Assembly (NCBI GenBank): GCA_027486655.1
Contig: JAIXOR010000002.1
Coordinates: 1-64,000 of the forward strand
Source of the DNA: Verrucomicrobiaceae bacterium
GTDB lineage: Bacteria; Verrucomicrobiota; Verrucomicrobiia; Verrucomicrobiales; Akkermansiaceae
Direction: 5' to 3'
Length of the DNA: 64,000 nt
A program made the position numbers and the translations under genes. The notes beneath the pieces were generated by a model. It was not told where the DNA came from and ran no database searches. It saw only the letters and a program-made list of their open reading frames with translations. Positions 34,851 through 43,311 of this stretch are shown here, one piece after another; within the stretch, counting starts at the first letter, position 1; each line of letters starts with the position of its first letter.

Positions 34851-35807
34851 ATGAGCCGCACGTCCTTACGCGTCATCGATTCCCACACCGGAGGCGAACC
34901 CACACGGGTCGTCATCTCCGGCGCACCCGATCTCGGCAACGGACCACTTGCGGAACGCGCGGCACGATTGCGCGAAGAACATGACTGGCTGCGCTCGGCC
35001 GTCTGCAACGAACCCCGCGGTCATGAGGCGATGGTCGGCGCACTGCTTTGCGAGCCCCATGCTCCGGACTGCGTCTGTGGCGTCATCTTCTTCAACAACG
35101 TCTCCACCCTCAACATGTGCATCCACGGCACCATCGGCCTGGCGGTGACTCTCGCCCACCTCGGGAAAATCGGCCCGGGCACCCACCGCATCGACACACC
35201 GGTGGGCGTGGTCTCCGCCACCCTGCGCGAAGACGGCTCGGTGGAAGTGGCCAATGTCCCAAGCTACCGGATGGCCGCGGACGTCGAAGTGGAAGTCCCC
35301 GGCTGGGGCAAGGTGACCGGCGACATCGCCTGGGGTGGCAACTGGTTCTTCCTGATCGACCGCCAGGGACCTGAAGTGGCTTTCTCCCATCTCGAAGCAC
35401 TCACCAACTTCACCTGGGCCGTCCGCGAGGCACTCGGCAAACACGGCATCACCGGCGAGCACGGCATGGAAATCGACCACATCGAGTCCTTCGGCCCGCC
35501 CTCGGACCCCGCCGTGGCGGACAGCCGGAATTTCGTACTCTGCCCCGGCAAGGCCTACGACCGCTCGCCCTGCGGCACCGGCACCAGCGCCAAGCTCGCC
35601 TGCCTGCACGCCGCAGGAAAACTCAAACCCGGGGAAACCTGGCGCCAGGCCAGCATCCTGGACACCGTGTTCCAAGGCAGCGTCGAAGAGCTCCCCGATG
35701 GCAAAGTGATCCCGCGGGTTTCCGGGAGCGCCTGGGTGAACGGCGAGAGCACCTACCATTTCCATCCTGAAGATCCATTCCGCTTCGGAATCCCATCGAC
35801 CCTCTAA
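34851..35807 (+). CDS. 4-hydroxyproline 2-epimerase
   Basis: Cofactor-independent proline-racemase-superfamily enzyme that converts trans-4-hydroxy-L-proline to cis-4-hydroxy-D-proline. Both catalytic cysteines are present: Cys in LNMCIHGTIG (usually MCGHG, so Ile replaces Gly) and Cys in DRSPCGTGTSAKLA. Two cysteines indicate an epimerase rather than the dehydratase subgroup, which has Thr or Ser at the second position; a proline racemase cannot be fully excluded. The ATG at 34851 is preferred to one at 34830 since it gives the normal N-terminus before RVIDSHTGGEP and has AAAGG seven bases upstream. First gene of a plus-strand operon with the deaminase and aldehyde dehydrogenase. Confidence 0.9.
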   Translation: MSRTSLRVIDSHTGGEPTRVVISGAPDLGNGPLAERAARLREEHDWLRSAVCNEPRGHEAMVGALLCEPHAPDCVCGVIFFNNVSTLNMCIHGTIGLAVTLAHLGKIGPGTHRIDTPVGVVSATLREDGSVEVANVPSYRMAADVEVEVPGWGKVTGDIAWGGNWFFLIDRQGPEVAFSHLEALTNFTWAVREALGKHGITGEHGMEIDHIESFGPPSDPAVADSRNFVLCPGKAYDRSPCGTGTSAKLACLHAAGKLKPGETWRQASILDTVFQGSVEELPDGKVIPRVSGSAWVNGESTYHFHPEDPFRFGIPSTL

Positions 35808-35828
35808 CCAAACCACCAATCCACCATC

Positions 35829-36734
35829 ATGAGCATCCAATGGAAGGGCGTCATGCCCGCCACCCTCACCCAGTTCAACGAGGACCTGAGCATCGACCAC
35901 GGCCTGATGGCCGAGCACGGCAAATGGCTGATCGAAAACGGCTGCAGCGCCATCGTGGTGCACGGCTCGCTGGGCGAGGGCGCCACGCTCTCCTTCACCG
36001 AGAAACTCGCCCTGCAGAAAACCTATGTGCAGGCGCTGCCGGACACCCCGATCATTCCGGGCGTGGCCGCACTCTCGACACGGGAAGCGGTGGACCTCGC
36101 AAAGGCCGCCAAGGACAACGGCTGCCGCGGCTTGATGGTGCTGCCGCCCTATCTCTACTCGTCGGACTGGCGTGAAATGAAGGCCCACATGAAGGCCGTC
36201 ATCGGCGCGACCGATCTGCCCTGCATCATTTACAACAATCCCGTCGCCTACAAAACCGACTTCACCCCGGCGCACATCAAGGAACTCGCCGACGAACTGC
36301 CGAACGTGGCCGCCGTGAAGGAATCCTCGACCGACGCGCGCCGCATCGCCGGCATCCGCGAAGTCTGCGGGGACCGCGTGGTGCTCGGCGTGGGCGTGGA
36401 TGACTGCGCGCTCGAAGGCTTCGCCATGGGCGCGAAATTCTGGATCACCGGCGTGGGCGATGCCTTCCCGGCTTACAACGTGAAACTTCTGGAACTCGCC
36501 ATGGCCGGCAAGATCGAGGAAGCCATGCCGCTCTATCACTGGATGCTGCCGATGCTGCGCATGGACACCGTCGTCAAGTTCGTGCAGCTCATCAAACTCC
36601 AGCAGAACCTCGCCACCGGTGGCAAACTCGGCAACAACCGCGTCCGCCCGCCGCGCCTTGAACTCGTCGGCAGCGAGCTTGCCGAAGCCACCGCCATCAT
36701 CGAGAAAGCCCTCGCTACCGCGCCGGCCCTCTGA
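35829..36734 (+). CDS. 1-pyrroline-4-hydroxy-2-carboxylate deaminase (DapA/NAL superfamily)
   Basis: A 301-residue aldolase-superfamily enzyme of the dihydrodipicolinate synthase type. The Schiff-base Lys lies in AAVKESSTDARR and the catalytic Tyr in CIIYNNPVAYKTD, with the GSLGEGATLSFTEK block that replaces the GTTGE of DapA. Its position directly after the hydroxyproline epimerase and before a semialdehyde dehydrogenase identifies the likely reaction: deamination of the pyrroline-hydroxycarboxylate to 2-oxoglutarate semialdehyde. The assignment from context is strong; the superfamily also contains DapA and N-acetylneuraminate lyase. Confidence 0.87.
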   Translation: MSIQWKGVMPATLTQFNEDLSIDHGLMAEHGKWLIENGCSAIVVHGSLGEGATLSFTEKLALQKTYVQALPDTPIIPGVAALSTREAVDLAKAAKDNGCRGLMVLPPYLYSSDWREMKAHMKAVIGATDLPCIIYNNPVAYKTDFTPAHIKELADELPNVAAVKESSTDARRIAGIREVCGDRVVLGVGVDDCALEGFAMGAKFWITGVGDAFPAYNVKLLELAMAGKIEEAMPLYHWMLPMLRMDTVVKFVQLIKLQQNLATGGKLGNNRVRPPRLELVGSELAEATAIIEKALATAPAL

Positions 36735-36780
36735 CCCACGCCGCCCCGCGGCAGTCGAATCGACCCCAGAGACACAGAGA

Positions 36781-36834
36781 ACCACCGAGGACACGGAGAA
36801 GAATGGATTCCATTTCCTCCGTGAACTCAGTGGT
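36781..36834. repeat. Imperfect 54-bp inverted repeat inside the hydroxyproline operon
   Basis: The left arm starts accaccgagg and the right arm ends ctcagtggt. They pair with a few mismatches around an aatgga/tccatt centre, giving a long hairpin just after a run of agagacacagagaa at 36769-36782. Short (A)CACAGAGA-type intergenic repeats like this occur in several phyla. It separates the deaminase and aldehyde dehydrogenase genes (gap 36735-36894). Confidence 0.6.
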
Positions 36835-36894
36835 GCCCGGTGTCCCGGTGGTCGCCACACTTCGCCCCTTCAAGATTCCACCGGACCCTCACCC

Positions 36895-38448
36895 ATGAAC
36901 CTCCTCGGCACTTCCATCATCGGCTTCTCCCGCTCCCAGAGCACCACCCCGTGCGGCCACGCCGTGAACCCCGCCACGGGCGAGGCGCTCGCACCGCAAA
37001 TCCTCGCCGCCAGCGCCTCCGAAGTGGAAACCGCGGTTCAACTCGCGGCCGGCGCGTTTGCAGCCTACTCGTCTCTAACAGGAAAACAGCGCGGCGGCTT
37101 CCTGCGTGCCATCGCCACGCGCATCGAGGCCATCGCCGAGGACATCGCCGCCCGCGGACCGCTGGAAACCGGGCTTCCGGAGGCCCGCCTGCGCGGTGAG
37201 ACCGGCCGCACCACCGGCCAGCTCCGCCTGTTCGCCAGCCTGATCGAAGAAGGCTCGTGGGTGGACGCCCGCATCGAGCGTGCGCAGCCGGACCGCCCGC
37301 CGGTTCCCAAGCCGGACCTGCGATCCATGCACGTGCCGCTCGGCCCCGTGGCCGTGTTCTGCGCCAGCAATTTCCCGCTCGCCTTCTCGGTGGCCGGTGG
37401 CGACACCGCCTCCGCGCTTGCCGCCGGATGCCCGGTCGTGGTCGTGGCCCACCACTCGCACCCGGGCCTCGCGGAAATGGTCGGCAACGCCATCGTCGAA
37501 GCCGCCCGCGAGACCGGCATGCCCGAGGGCGTGTTCTCGCTGCTCTTCGGCGGCGGACGCAGCGTGGGCCAGGCGGTGGTGAAACATCCCGCCATCCAGG
37601 CCGTCGGTTTCACCGGCTCCCGCGCCGGCGGCACCGCGCTCATGGCCAGCGCCGCCGCGCGCCCGCAACCGATCCCGGTGTATGCGGAGATGAGCTCGAT
37701 CAACCCGCTCGTCATCCTGCCCGGCGCGCTCGCCAAGGGTGAGGAGGCCCTCGCCGAGGCATTTTATGCATCCCTGACCATGGGCGTGGGCCAGTTCTGC
37801 ACCAATCCTGGACTCGTCTTCCTCACGGAAGGAAGCGGGGACGCCTTTCTCGCAAAACTCCAATCCCTGGTGGAATCCGGAGCGCCCGGCACCATGCTCA
37901 ACGCGGGCATCTGCAAGGCCTATCAGGAAGCCGCCGCCGCCATCGGCTCCATCGCCGGAGTGGAAACCCTGGCGCGCTCCGCCAATGCCTGCGGCCACGG
38001 CCAGAGCGCGCCCGTCGCCTTCCTCGTCTCCGCCAGAGACTTTGTTTCCAACCACGCGCTCCAGGCCGAGATGTTCGGCCCCGCCACCCTCATCGTGCGC
38101 GGCTCGATCGGGGAGATCACCGCGGCCATCGCGGCGCTCGAAGGCCAGCTCACCGCCACGCTCCACGCCACTCAAGAGGAGCTCGCCGCAAACCCCGCGC
38201 TCGTCACCGCCCTGCGCAACCGCTGCGGCCGCCTGCTCTTCGGCGGCTTCCCCACCGGCGTCGAGGTGTGCTCGAGCATGGTCCACGGCGGACCCTTCCC
38301 CTCCACCTCCGATGGTCGTAGTACTTCCGTCGGCACCATGGCCATCCACCGCTTCACCCGCCCCGCCGCCTGGCAGAACTTCCCGGACGCCGCACTGCCC
38401 GCGGAACTCCAGGATGCAAATCCGCTGGGAATCAAACGCACGGAGTGA
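36895..38448 (+). CDS. 2-oxoglutarate semialdehyde dehydrogenase (aldehyde dehydrogenase family)
   Basis: A 517-residue NAD(P)-dependent aldehyde dehydrogenase, the last step of hydroxyproline breakdown to 2-oxoglutarate. The catalytic Cys lies in MGVGQFCTNPGL and the general-base Glu in VYAEMSSINPLV; the N-terminal block FCASNFPLAFSVAGGD and VAHHSHP are characteristic of the KGSA dehydrogenase branch. The ATG at 36895 is chosen because it begins the conserved N-terminus; the upstream open frame runs through a repetitive intergenic sequence. It is separated from the deaminase by the inverted repeat. Confidence 0.9.
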   Translation: MNLLGTSIIGFSRSQSTTPCGHAVNPATGEALAPQILAASASEVETAVQLAAGAFAAYSSLTGKQRGGFLRAIATRIEAIAEDIAARGPLETGLPEARLRGETGRTTGQLRLFASLIEEGSWVDARIERAQPDRPPVPKPDLRSMHVPLGPVAVFCASNFPLAFSVAGGDTASALAAGCPVVVVAHHSHPGLAEMVGNAIVEAARETGMPEGVFSLLFGGGRSVGQAVVKHPAIQAVGFTGSRAGGTALMASAAARPQPIPVYAEMSSINPLVILPGALAKGEEALAEAFYASLTMGVGQFCTNPGLVFLTEGSGDAFLAKLQSLVESGAPGTMLNAGICKAYQEAAAAIGSIAGVETLARSANACGHGQSAPVAFLVSARDFVSNHALQAEMFGPATLIVRGSIGEITAAIAALEGQLTATLHATQEELAANPALVTALRNRCGRLLFGGFPTGVEVCSSMVHGGPFPSTSDGRSTSVGTMAIHRFTRPAAWQNFPDAALPAELQDANPLGIKRTE

Positions 38449-38554
38449 GGCCCGGTTTTGATTCGCACTCAGGCGGCCAGCGCGAGGATGACCACCGGGC
38501 GATCGGCAACGAGGGAAAGGAAACCCACAAGGACGAAGCAGGTCTCGACGGAAT

Positions 38555-39961
38555 CTAACGACCGGGCAGGATCGTCGCCTTCACCATCGGCCCGGCGAGT
38601 TTTCCGACGCTGCCGGAACCCTCGTCGTATTCCAGAATCAGTTTGAACTCGTGGTGCGAGACATCGGCCGCGTGAAGCCGCAGGAAGAAACGGTCGCCAT
38701 CCCCCGCGCGGATGGATTGCGAAAGATCGCAGGAAACCTCGTAGTCCGCACCATCGGAACGCAACTCGACTTCATACAACGGCTCCGGAGGCCTGGTCGC
38801 GGACCGGGGCTTCGCGGCGGGCAGCACCTTGAAGGGCAGCTCGAACGGCTCGCCATTCAGGCGGCCGAACAAAACCTCTTCGATCCCGGCCCGCGGTCCG
38901 CGGGGAAGCGGCATCACGAACTCACCCGCTTCGTTCTCCTCAAGGACGCGGGCTGGCTCGAGCGAGCCCTCATCGGCCGCATCCTCCGGTCCGGCGATGC
39001 CGAGTGAAACCTTCGGCGCTGTTTCCGGTGCCGCGCCCAGCGGCCGGAACGCCAACACCTTGTCGAGGCGGGTGCCGTCAACCAGCCATGGCGTCCCGGT
39101 CGCCGCGCGGCTCGTCCTCACTTCCAACAGCGCCCTCTGGACAAACGCGGTCTTCGTCCCCCGGTTGAGGAGTTTCAGCTCCAGATCGAGTGGCGGAGCC
39201 TCGAACCAGCGCTCCTTCGACGCGGGCCGGATCACCGTGAGTTTGCCGCTTTCCGGCAAGCCACGGGCTTCCAACGTGAGCAGGCCACCGGATTCAACGG
39301 CCAGATAGCGCGGTGCCTCATCCGCGGAAAAATGGCTGGCGATCACACCGCTTCCCGCGCCGGCGAGTGAAACACCCAGGTCGATCCCGGTTCGGATATC
39401 CGCGGGCGGCGGAGCTTGTGGAGCCTGAGTCGAAGACTTCTTTTCCGGCCGGGCGAGAAACGCGCCGGCGAGGACCACGACGGCCGCGCCGACGATCCAC
39501 CAAGGCCGGCGGTCCACCGGCGCGGGAGGCGGAGGCGCGGGCGTCTCTCTAACAACCTCCTCGCCGGTCAGCCGCTTCACCGAATGCGCGAGCGAGCCGA
39601 TGTGTGCATCGAGCGGCGGCGTCATCGCATCCAGCCAGTGGCAGGACGCGAGGAAGAACTCCAAACCCGGAGACATCGGCACGTCCTCGATGCGGAACGG
39701 GATGATCGGCTTGCTGTTGTGCATCGCCCGCTCCGCCTCGCGGATCACGGCCTGGGAGACGTTCGTCGCCTCGGAAAACACCAGCACCATCACCTTGCAC
39801 GCAGCGATGGCATGCACGATGGATTCGCCGTAATTCTGCCCGGGCAACACATCGCGAGGAGCGATCCAGCAACGAATCCCATCCGCCTCAAGTCCGGCAC
39901 AGACCGCATCCGCAACCGGCTTGTTGCTCGACGAATAGCTGATGAAGACATCGTGGGCCAT
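38555..39961 (-). CDS. Membrane-anchored TIR-domain protein with a large exported C-terminal domain
   Basis: A 468-residue protein. Residues 1-135 form a TIR domain (HDVFISYSSSNKPVADAV, with CWIAPRDVLPGQNYGESIV and VMVLVFSEATNVSQAVIRE), and Glu75 sits where the catalytic Glu of TIR NADases is expected. A Pro-rich linker leads to one membrane segment (about 153-170, PWWIVGAAVVVLAGAFLA). The C-terminal ~290 residues are then extracytoplasmic and beta-rich. This part is homologous to the protein encoded just upstream (LDLELKLLNRGTKT against IDVRVVNNGTSA, and a shared SHHEF). The two genes are separated by only 3 bases. TIR enzymatic activity is unproven; an intracellular signal from an outside sensor is the inference. 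Confidence 0.85.
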   Translation of the reverse strand: MAHDVFISYSSSNKPVADAVCAGLEADGIRCWIAPRDVLPGQNYGESIVHAIAACKVMVLVFSEATNVSQAVIREAERAMHNSKPIIPFRIEDVPMSPGLEFFLASCHWLDAMTPPLDAHIGSLAHSVKRLTGEEVVRETPAPPPPAPVDRRPWWIVGAAVVVLAGAFLARPEKKSSTQAPQAPPPADIRTGIDLGVSLAGAGSGVIASHFSADEAPRYLAVESGGLLTLEARGLPESGKLTVIRPASKERWFEAPPLDLELKLLNRGTKTAFVQRALLEVRTSRAATGTPWLVDGTRLDKVLAFRPLGAAPETAPKVSLGIAGPEDAADEGSLEPARVLEENEAGEFVMPLPRGPRAGIEEVLFGRLNGEPFELPFKVLPAAKPRSATRPPEPLYEVELRSDGADYEVSCDLSQSIRAGDGDRFFLRLHAADVSHHEFKLILEYDEGSGSVGKLAGPMVKATILPGR

Positions 39962-39964
39962 GAA

Positions 39965-41188
39965 TCACTCCTCGGGCGTTTTCGCGGCGTTTTTCAACGC
40001 GGAAACCGCGCCGCGCGGCAGGAATCCATGAAGCGAAACACGGCCTCCATCGATCACGCTTCCATCCGTGCCGACGAGCTGCACGGCGAATTCGTGATGA
40101 CTCGTTTGCGGCACGCCAAGCGTGATCGTGAAGCGGCCGACGCCACCCGGCTTCACCACCTGGGAAACGGGAACCTGCAACGCGTAGTCCTTGCCTTCCT
40201 TTTGGAGCATCGCCTCATAACGCCCCGTCACCGGCTCGCCCGCGCCGAGCCCTTCCGGCGGGATGATGAGCACATCGCTGGCGATCGGAAAACGCAGGGT
40301 CTTCGTTTCGGCTCCCACGAGCCATGAAATGTTCAGCCAGCCATGGAGCCAGCAACGGATGGACGGTTCGCCGAACTCATCCTTGCCCTTCCAGAACGGC
40401 CCGCAAACCGGGCCTGCCATCGCCCGGAATTTACTGTAAAGCTTGAGGTGCTCCTCTTCGAGCGCGGCGCCATCCTTTTCCGCAATCATCGCGTCGTACA
40501 TCTCCCGTTCACTGTCGCGATACTTCTTCGCCATCGCGATCAACTCGGAAGAAACACCTTTTTTCGCAAGTTCGTCGGTCAAGCCGAGCTCGGCACTCTC
40601 GGTGATGCGGTTCAGCACACGTTTGAAGGGCAACTCACCTTTCGGCGGCCCCTTCGGACGCCTGTCTAACAAATCAAACTCGAACTCCGCCTTCTCGATG
40701 CGCCCCCAGCCCTCGTTGACGAGTTTGATGTAGTGCACCTCATCATATCCGCCGAAGAGGAGCGGCAGCGGCGTGGGATCCGGCTTGCTCTCCACCACGC
40801 GGATCTCCGCACGGCTGAGATGGAGGGCGGATGTGCCGTTGTTGACCACCCGCACATCGATGGCGGGGAAGAACACGTCGTATTCCGTGCCGCCATTCTG
40901 GATCGGCTCGACGGGTTTTCCGGAGCCTAACAGAGCGAGATAATCGGTCTTGCTTTCCCCGAACACGAGGCGGGGTGTGACCTTGAGCAGGCCGTCCTCC
41001 GGTTCACCGGCATAGGCGATGCGAGGAAAGGCGTCCACCGGCTCGCCCTCCTCGACGCCGCCGGTGGCGAGTTGCGGTTTGGCGGTGGAAACCTTGAGGC
41101 TCACCCCCACTCCGGGAGGATTGGCTCGGCTTTCCGCGGTGCCGATGTGCAGGCAGGCCGCGATGGGGAGGATCACGATGAGTTTCAT
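39965..41188 (-). CDS. Exported protein homologous to the TIR protein ectodomain
   Basis: A 407-residue secreted or periplasmic protein with a signal peptide (KLIVILPIAACLHIGTAES). It is not a recognised family. Its C-terminal region (YEAMLQKEGKDYALQVPVSQ and QTSHHEFAVQLVGTDG) aligns with the end of the neighbouring TIR protein (YEVELRSDGADYEVSCDLSQ and DVSHHEFKLILEYDEG), and a central strand pair also matches. A segment of about 120 residues (EWELDEAK-like helices around LLDRRPKGPP and AEKDGAALEEEHLKLYSKF) is not shared, and Cys/Trp residues cluster in it. Being first in the operon and almost contiguous with the TIR gene, it probably acts with it, as ligand receptor, co-receptor or inhibitor. 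Function unknown. Confidence 0.75.
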   Translation of the reverse strand: MKLIVILPIAACLHIGTAESRANPPGVGVSLKVSTAKPQLATGGVEEGEPVDAFPRIAYAGEPEDGLLKVTPRLVFGESKTDYLALLGSGKPVEPIQNGGTEYDVFFPAIDVRVVNNGTSALHLSRAEIRVVESKPDPTPLPLLFGGYDEVHYIKLVNEGWGRIEKAEFEFDLLDRRPKGPPKGELPFKRVLNRITESAELGLTDELAKKGVSSELIAMAKKYRDSEREMYDAMIAEKDGAALEEEHLKLYSKFRAMAGPVCGPFWKGKDEFGEPSIRCWLHGWLNISWLVGAETKTLRFPIASDVLIIPPEGLGAGEPVTGRYEAMLQKEGKDYALQVPVSQVVKPGGVGRFTITLGVPQTSHHEFAVQLVGTDGSVIDGGRVSLHGFLPRGAVSALKNAAKTPEE

Positions 41189-41268
41189 CCGCAGGGGGGC
41201 GAGGATTCGCCTTGCACGCTATCCCCCGGTGGCGTGCTGCCAAGGATTCTTTTGGCGGGTGCGGTGGC

Positions 41269-41682
41269 TCACCAGTACTTCATGGTGACGGTCACGGCTC
41301 CGCCGGGAGCGACGTCGATGAGGCACTTGGCGAAGACGGGCTTTGAGTTGCCCAGCGGCCCGGAGACACCCACGCCCTCGGTGGGGATGCCGATGAAATT
41401 GGTGGCGGCCTTTCCATCGCCATCCTCGTCGTGGAGGATGGAGACGGCGTAGCGGCCGGGCTTCACGTCCTTGAACGACAGGCGGACCGTTCCCTTCACG
41501 GCCTTCGCCTCGCTGCGCGCCGTGGCAGCCGCGGGGGTATCGGGAAATCCGGCGGACTGTTGGAAAAGCAGCGCGCGGACCACGCCCCGGTCGTTGCGGA
41601 GTTGTCGTGCCTCCACAGTGAACCCGGCGGCGGAAGCGGCCGCGGTGCATGCGAGAATCAGGCTGAGGAAGCGGGCGATCAT
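41269..41682 (-). CDS. Exported DUF2141 protein
   Basis: A 137-residue protein with a signal peptide (IARFLSLILACTAAASA) and the DUF2141 pattern (a ~120-residue beta-sandwich), including the motif GRYAVSILHDEDGDGK and the C-terminal PVFAKCLIDVAPGG. Found in many marine Bacteroidota and Verrucomicrobiota; function unknown. Located 80 bp upstream of the secreted TIR-partner gene on the same strand, so it may share its transcript. Confidence 0.82.
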   Translation of the reverse strand: MIARFLSLILACTAAASAAGFTVEARQLRNDRGVVRALLFQQSAGFPDTPAAATARSEAKAVKGTVRLSFKDVKPGRYAVSILHDEDGDGKAATNFIGIPTEGVGVSGPLGNSKPVFAKCLIDVAPGGAVTVTMKYW

Positions 41683-41734
41683 CGCTCAAGGTCCATGCAA
41701 ACGCTCACGGCGCAAGCGGCGGCTTGCACCTGGC

Positions 41735-42148
41735 TCAACGGAGCGGATCCGCAAAAGCCGCGGCCCAGGCCGGGCGGCCGTGGAAGATCTCGTTGGCGCC
41801 GATCACCGCGCGGCGCGTGCCGCTGCGGCTGTCGAACAACTCGATGATGGCCGGGCCCGCCATGGGATCCGCCGCGCGCGAGCGGACGATGAATTGCCGG
41901 CCCTCCTTGACGAAGGCGGTGCGCTCGACCACGGGCCGCGCGCTCATGATGCGGGAGACCGGCTTGTCCTTTTCGAGGATTTCCAGCCCGCCCGGAACGG
42001 CCCGCGAGGTGAAATCGATGTCCGCGGGATCGGCGGCGGCCCACTCCGCGGCGGCGGGTGGGGGCTTGGGACCGGAGCGGACCTCCGAGTCGGTGCAGGC
42101 GGTGCCGAGGAGAACGGCCACGGCGGCGGCGGCGAGCAGCGATTTCAT
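41735..42148 (-). CDS. Putative lipoprotein of unknown function
   Basis: A 137-residue protein. The ATG at 42148 is chosen since it opens a leader (KSLLAAAAVAVLLGTAC) ending in a Cys, which suggests a lipoprotein, although Gly at the -3 position is not ideal. The remainder has a mixed beta region (VVERTAFVKEGRQFIVRSRA). No family is recognised. It lies between DUF2141 and another small exported protein, all on the minus strand. Confidence 0.6.
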   Translation of the reverse strand: MKSLLAAAAVAVLLGTACTDSEVRSGPKPPPAAAEWAAADPADIDFTSRAVPGGLEILEKDKPVSRIMSARPVVERTAFVKEGRQFIVRSRAADPMAGPAIIELFDSRSGTRRAVIGANEIFHGRPAWAAAFADPLR

Positions 42149-42201
42149 GGCGGCAAGGATAGCGCCGCGACCGCTGCTGTCGATGGTGGAGGAGGCCCGC
42201 C

Positions 42202-42738
42202 TCACTTGAGGGTGAAGCGGCGGCCCTTGCCGGATTCCCAGGCGGTGCGCACGCTGTTGTAGAGCGCGCCGAGCTCGGTCGCGGACTGGAGGCGGTACTC
42301 GATGCTGCGGGCGTGGGTGGTGTCCGGATAGGTCTTGATGACCATGTTGTGCGCGTCCGTGCCGACGGTGGCCGCAGCCTTGTCCACCAGCTCCCGGCCG
42401 CGGTCGACGATGCCGGAGGCGATCGATCCGGTGTTGCCCTTGAGCGTATCGCTGAGCGGGCTGATGAAGTAGAATCGGACGAGCGCCTGGCCGAGGGAGT
42501 CCACGGTGACTTCATCGACCACGGCGTTGCCATTGAGCACGTACTTGTGACGGCTGATGGCCGAGATGCGGTCCAGGGCGACCATGTATTGGCCGCCGGC
42601 GACGTTGGCCTGCCAGAAGCGGTTGTTCTGGACGACGTCGTTGGCATTTCCGTTTGCGGAGTTGCCACCCGCCTCCTGGGCGGGGAGGACGGGGGCAAAG
42701 GCGGCCATAAGCACGGCGGAGAGGAGCAGGGTTTTCAT
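42202..42738 (-). CDS. Small exported protein of unknown function
   Basis: A 178-residue protein with a clear signal peptide (KTLLLSAVLMAAFAPVLPA). The mature part contains an Asn-rich start, a central strand segment (HKYVLNGNAVVDEVTVDS) and a Gly/Lys-rich C-terminus. No known domain is recognised. It is the first gene of the four-gene run of small exported proteins that leads to the TIR gene, with gaps of 36-85 bp. Confidence 0.65.
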   Translation of the reverse strand: MKTLLLSAVLMAAFAPVLPAQEAGGNSANGNANDVVQNNRFWQANVAGGQYMVALDRISAISRHKYVLNGNAVVDEVTVDSLGQALVRFYFISPLSDTLKGNTGSIASGIVDRGRELVDKAAATVGTDAHNMVIKTYPDTTHARSIEYRLQSATELGALYNSVRTAWESGKGRRFTLK

Positions 42739-42816
42739 GGGAATGGATGAGGCTGGCAGGGATTCCGGGATTTGGCGAGCGCGAGGGCAACTCCTTCGGA
42801 AAAGTTAAGGATTGTC

Positions 42817-43311
42817 ATGAAGCATCTGAATCCGCAGACTCACGGCATGGTGCGCTACCGTCCGAATGTCGCCGCGCTGATGGTGGATCCGTCGGGTTGC
42901 CTGCTGATCTGCGAGCGGGCGACCATCCCGGGCGCGTGGCAGTTCCCCCAGGGCGGAGTGGACAACGGCGAAACCCTGGAACAGGCGCTTTACCGCGAGG
43001 TCCGTGAAGAAGTGGGCCTGTCCCCGCAGCACTACGAGGTGATCCTGAAGCGCGAGGGCTACCGCTATCTCTATCCGCACGACGTGCGCGGCAAGAAGCT
43101 GCGCAAGCACGGCAACCACGGGCAGGAGCAGACGTATTTCCTGTGCCAGCTCAAACAAGGGGCTCCTGCGGTGAACGTGAACCAGAAACCGCGCGAGTTC
43201 CGGGCCTATCGCTGGATTCTGCCGGAGGAATTCGACCTCGACTGGCTGCCGCACTTCAAACGCGATGTGTATCGCCAGGTGATGCGGGATTTTTTCCGGA
43301 TCGAGCTGTGA
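42817..43311 (+). CDS. Nudix hydrolase, RNA pyrophosphohydrolase-like
   Basis: A 164-residue RppH/Nudt-type enzyme. The Nudix box is complete (GGVDNGETLEQALYREVREE, continuing VGL), preceded by PGAWQFPQGGVDNG, and a C-terminal RYRWILPEEFD-type segment is typical of RppH/YgdP. In that family it removes pyrophosphate from the 5' end of mRNA and so triggers decay; other substrates such as Ap4A are possible. The ATG at 42817 has AAGG seven bases upstream. Its end overlaps the HAD gene on the other strand by 56 bp. Confidence 0.88.
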   Translation: MKHLNPQTHGMVRYRPNVAALMVDPSGCLLICERATIPGAWQFPQGGVDNGETLEQALYREVREEVGLSPQHYEVILKREGYRYLYPHDVRGKKLRKHGNHGQEQTYFLCQLKQGAPAVNVNQKPREFRAYRWILPEEFDLDWLPHFKRDVYRQVMRDFFRIEL

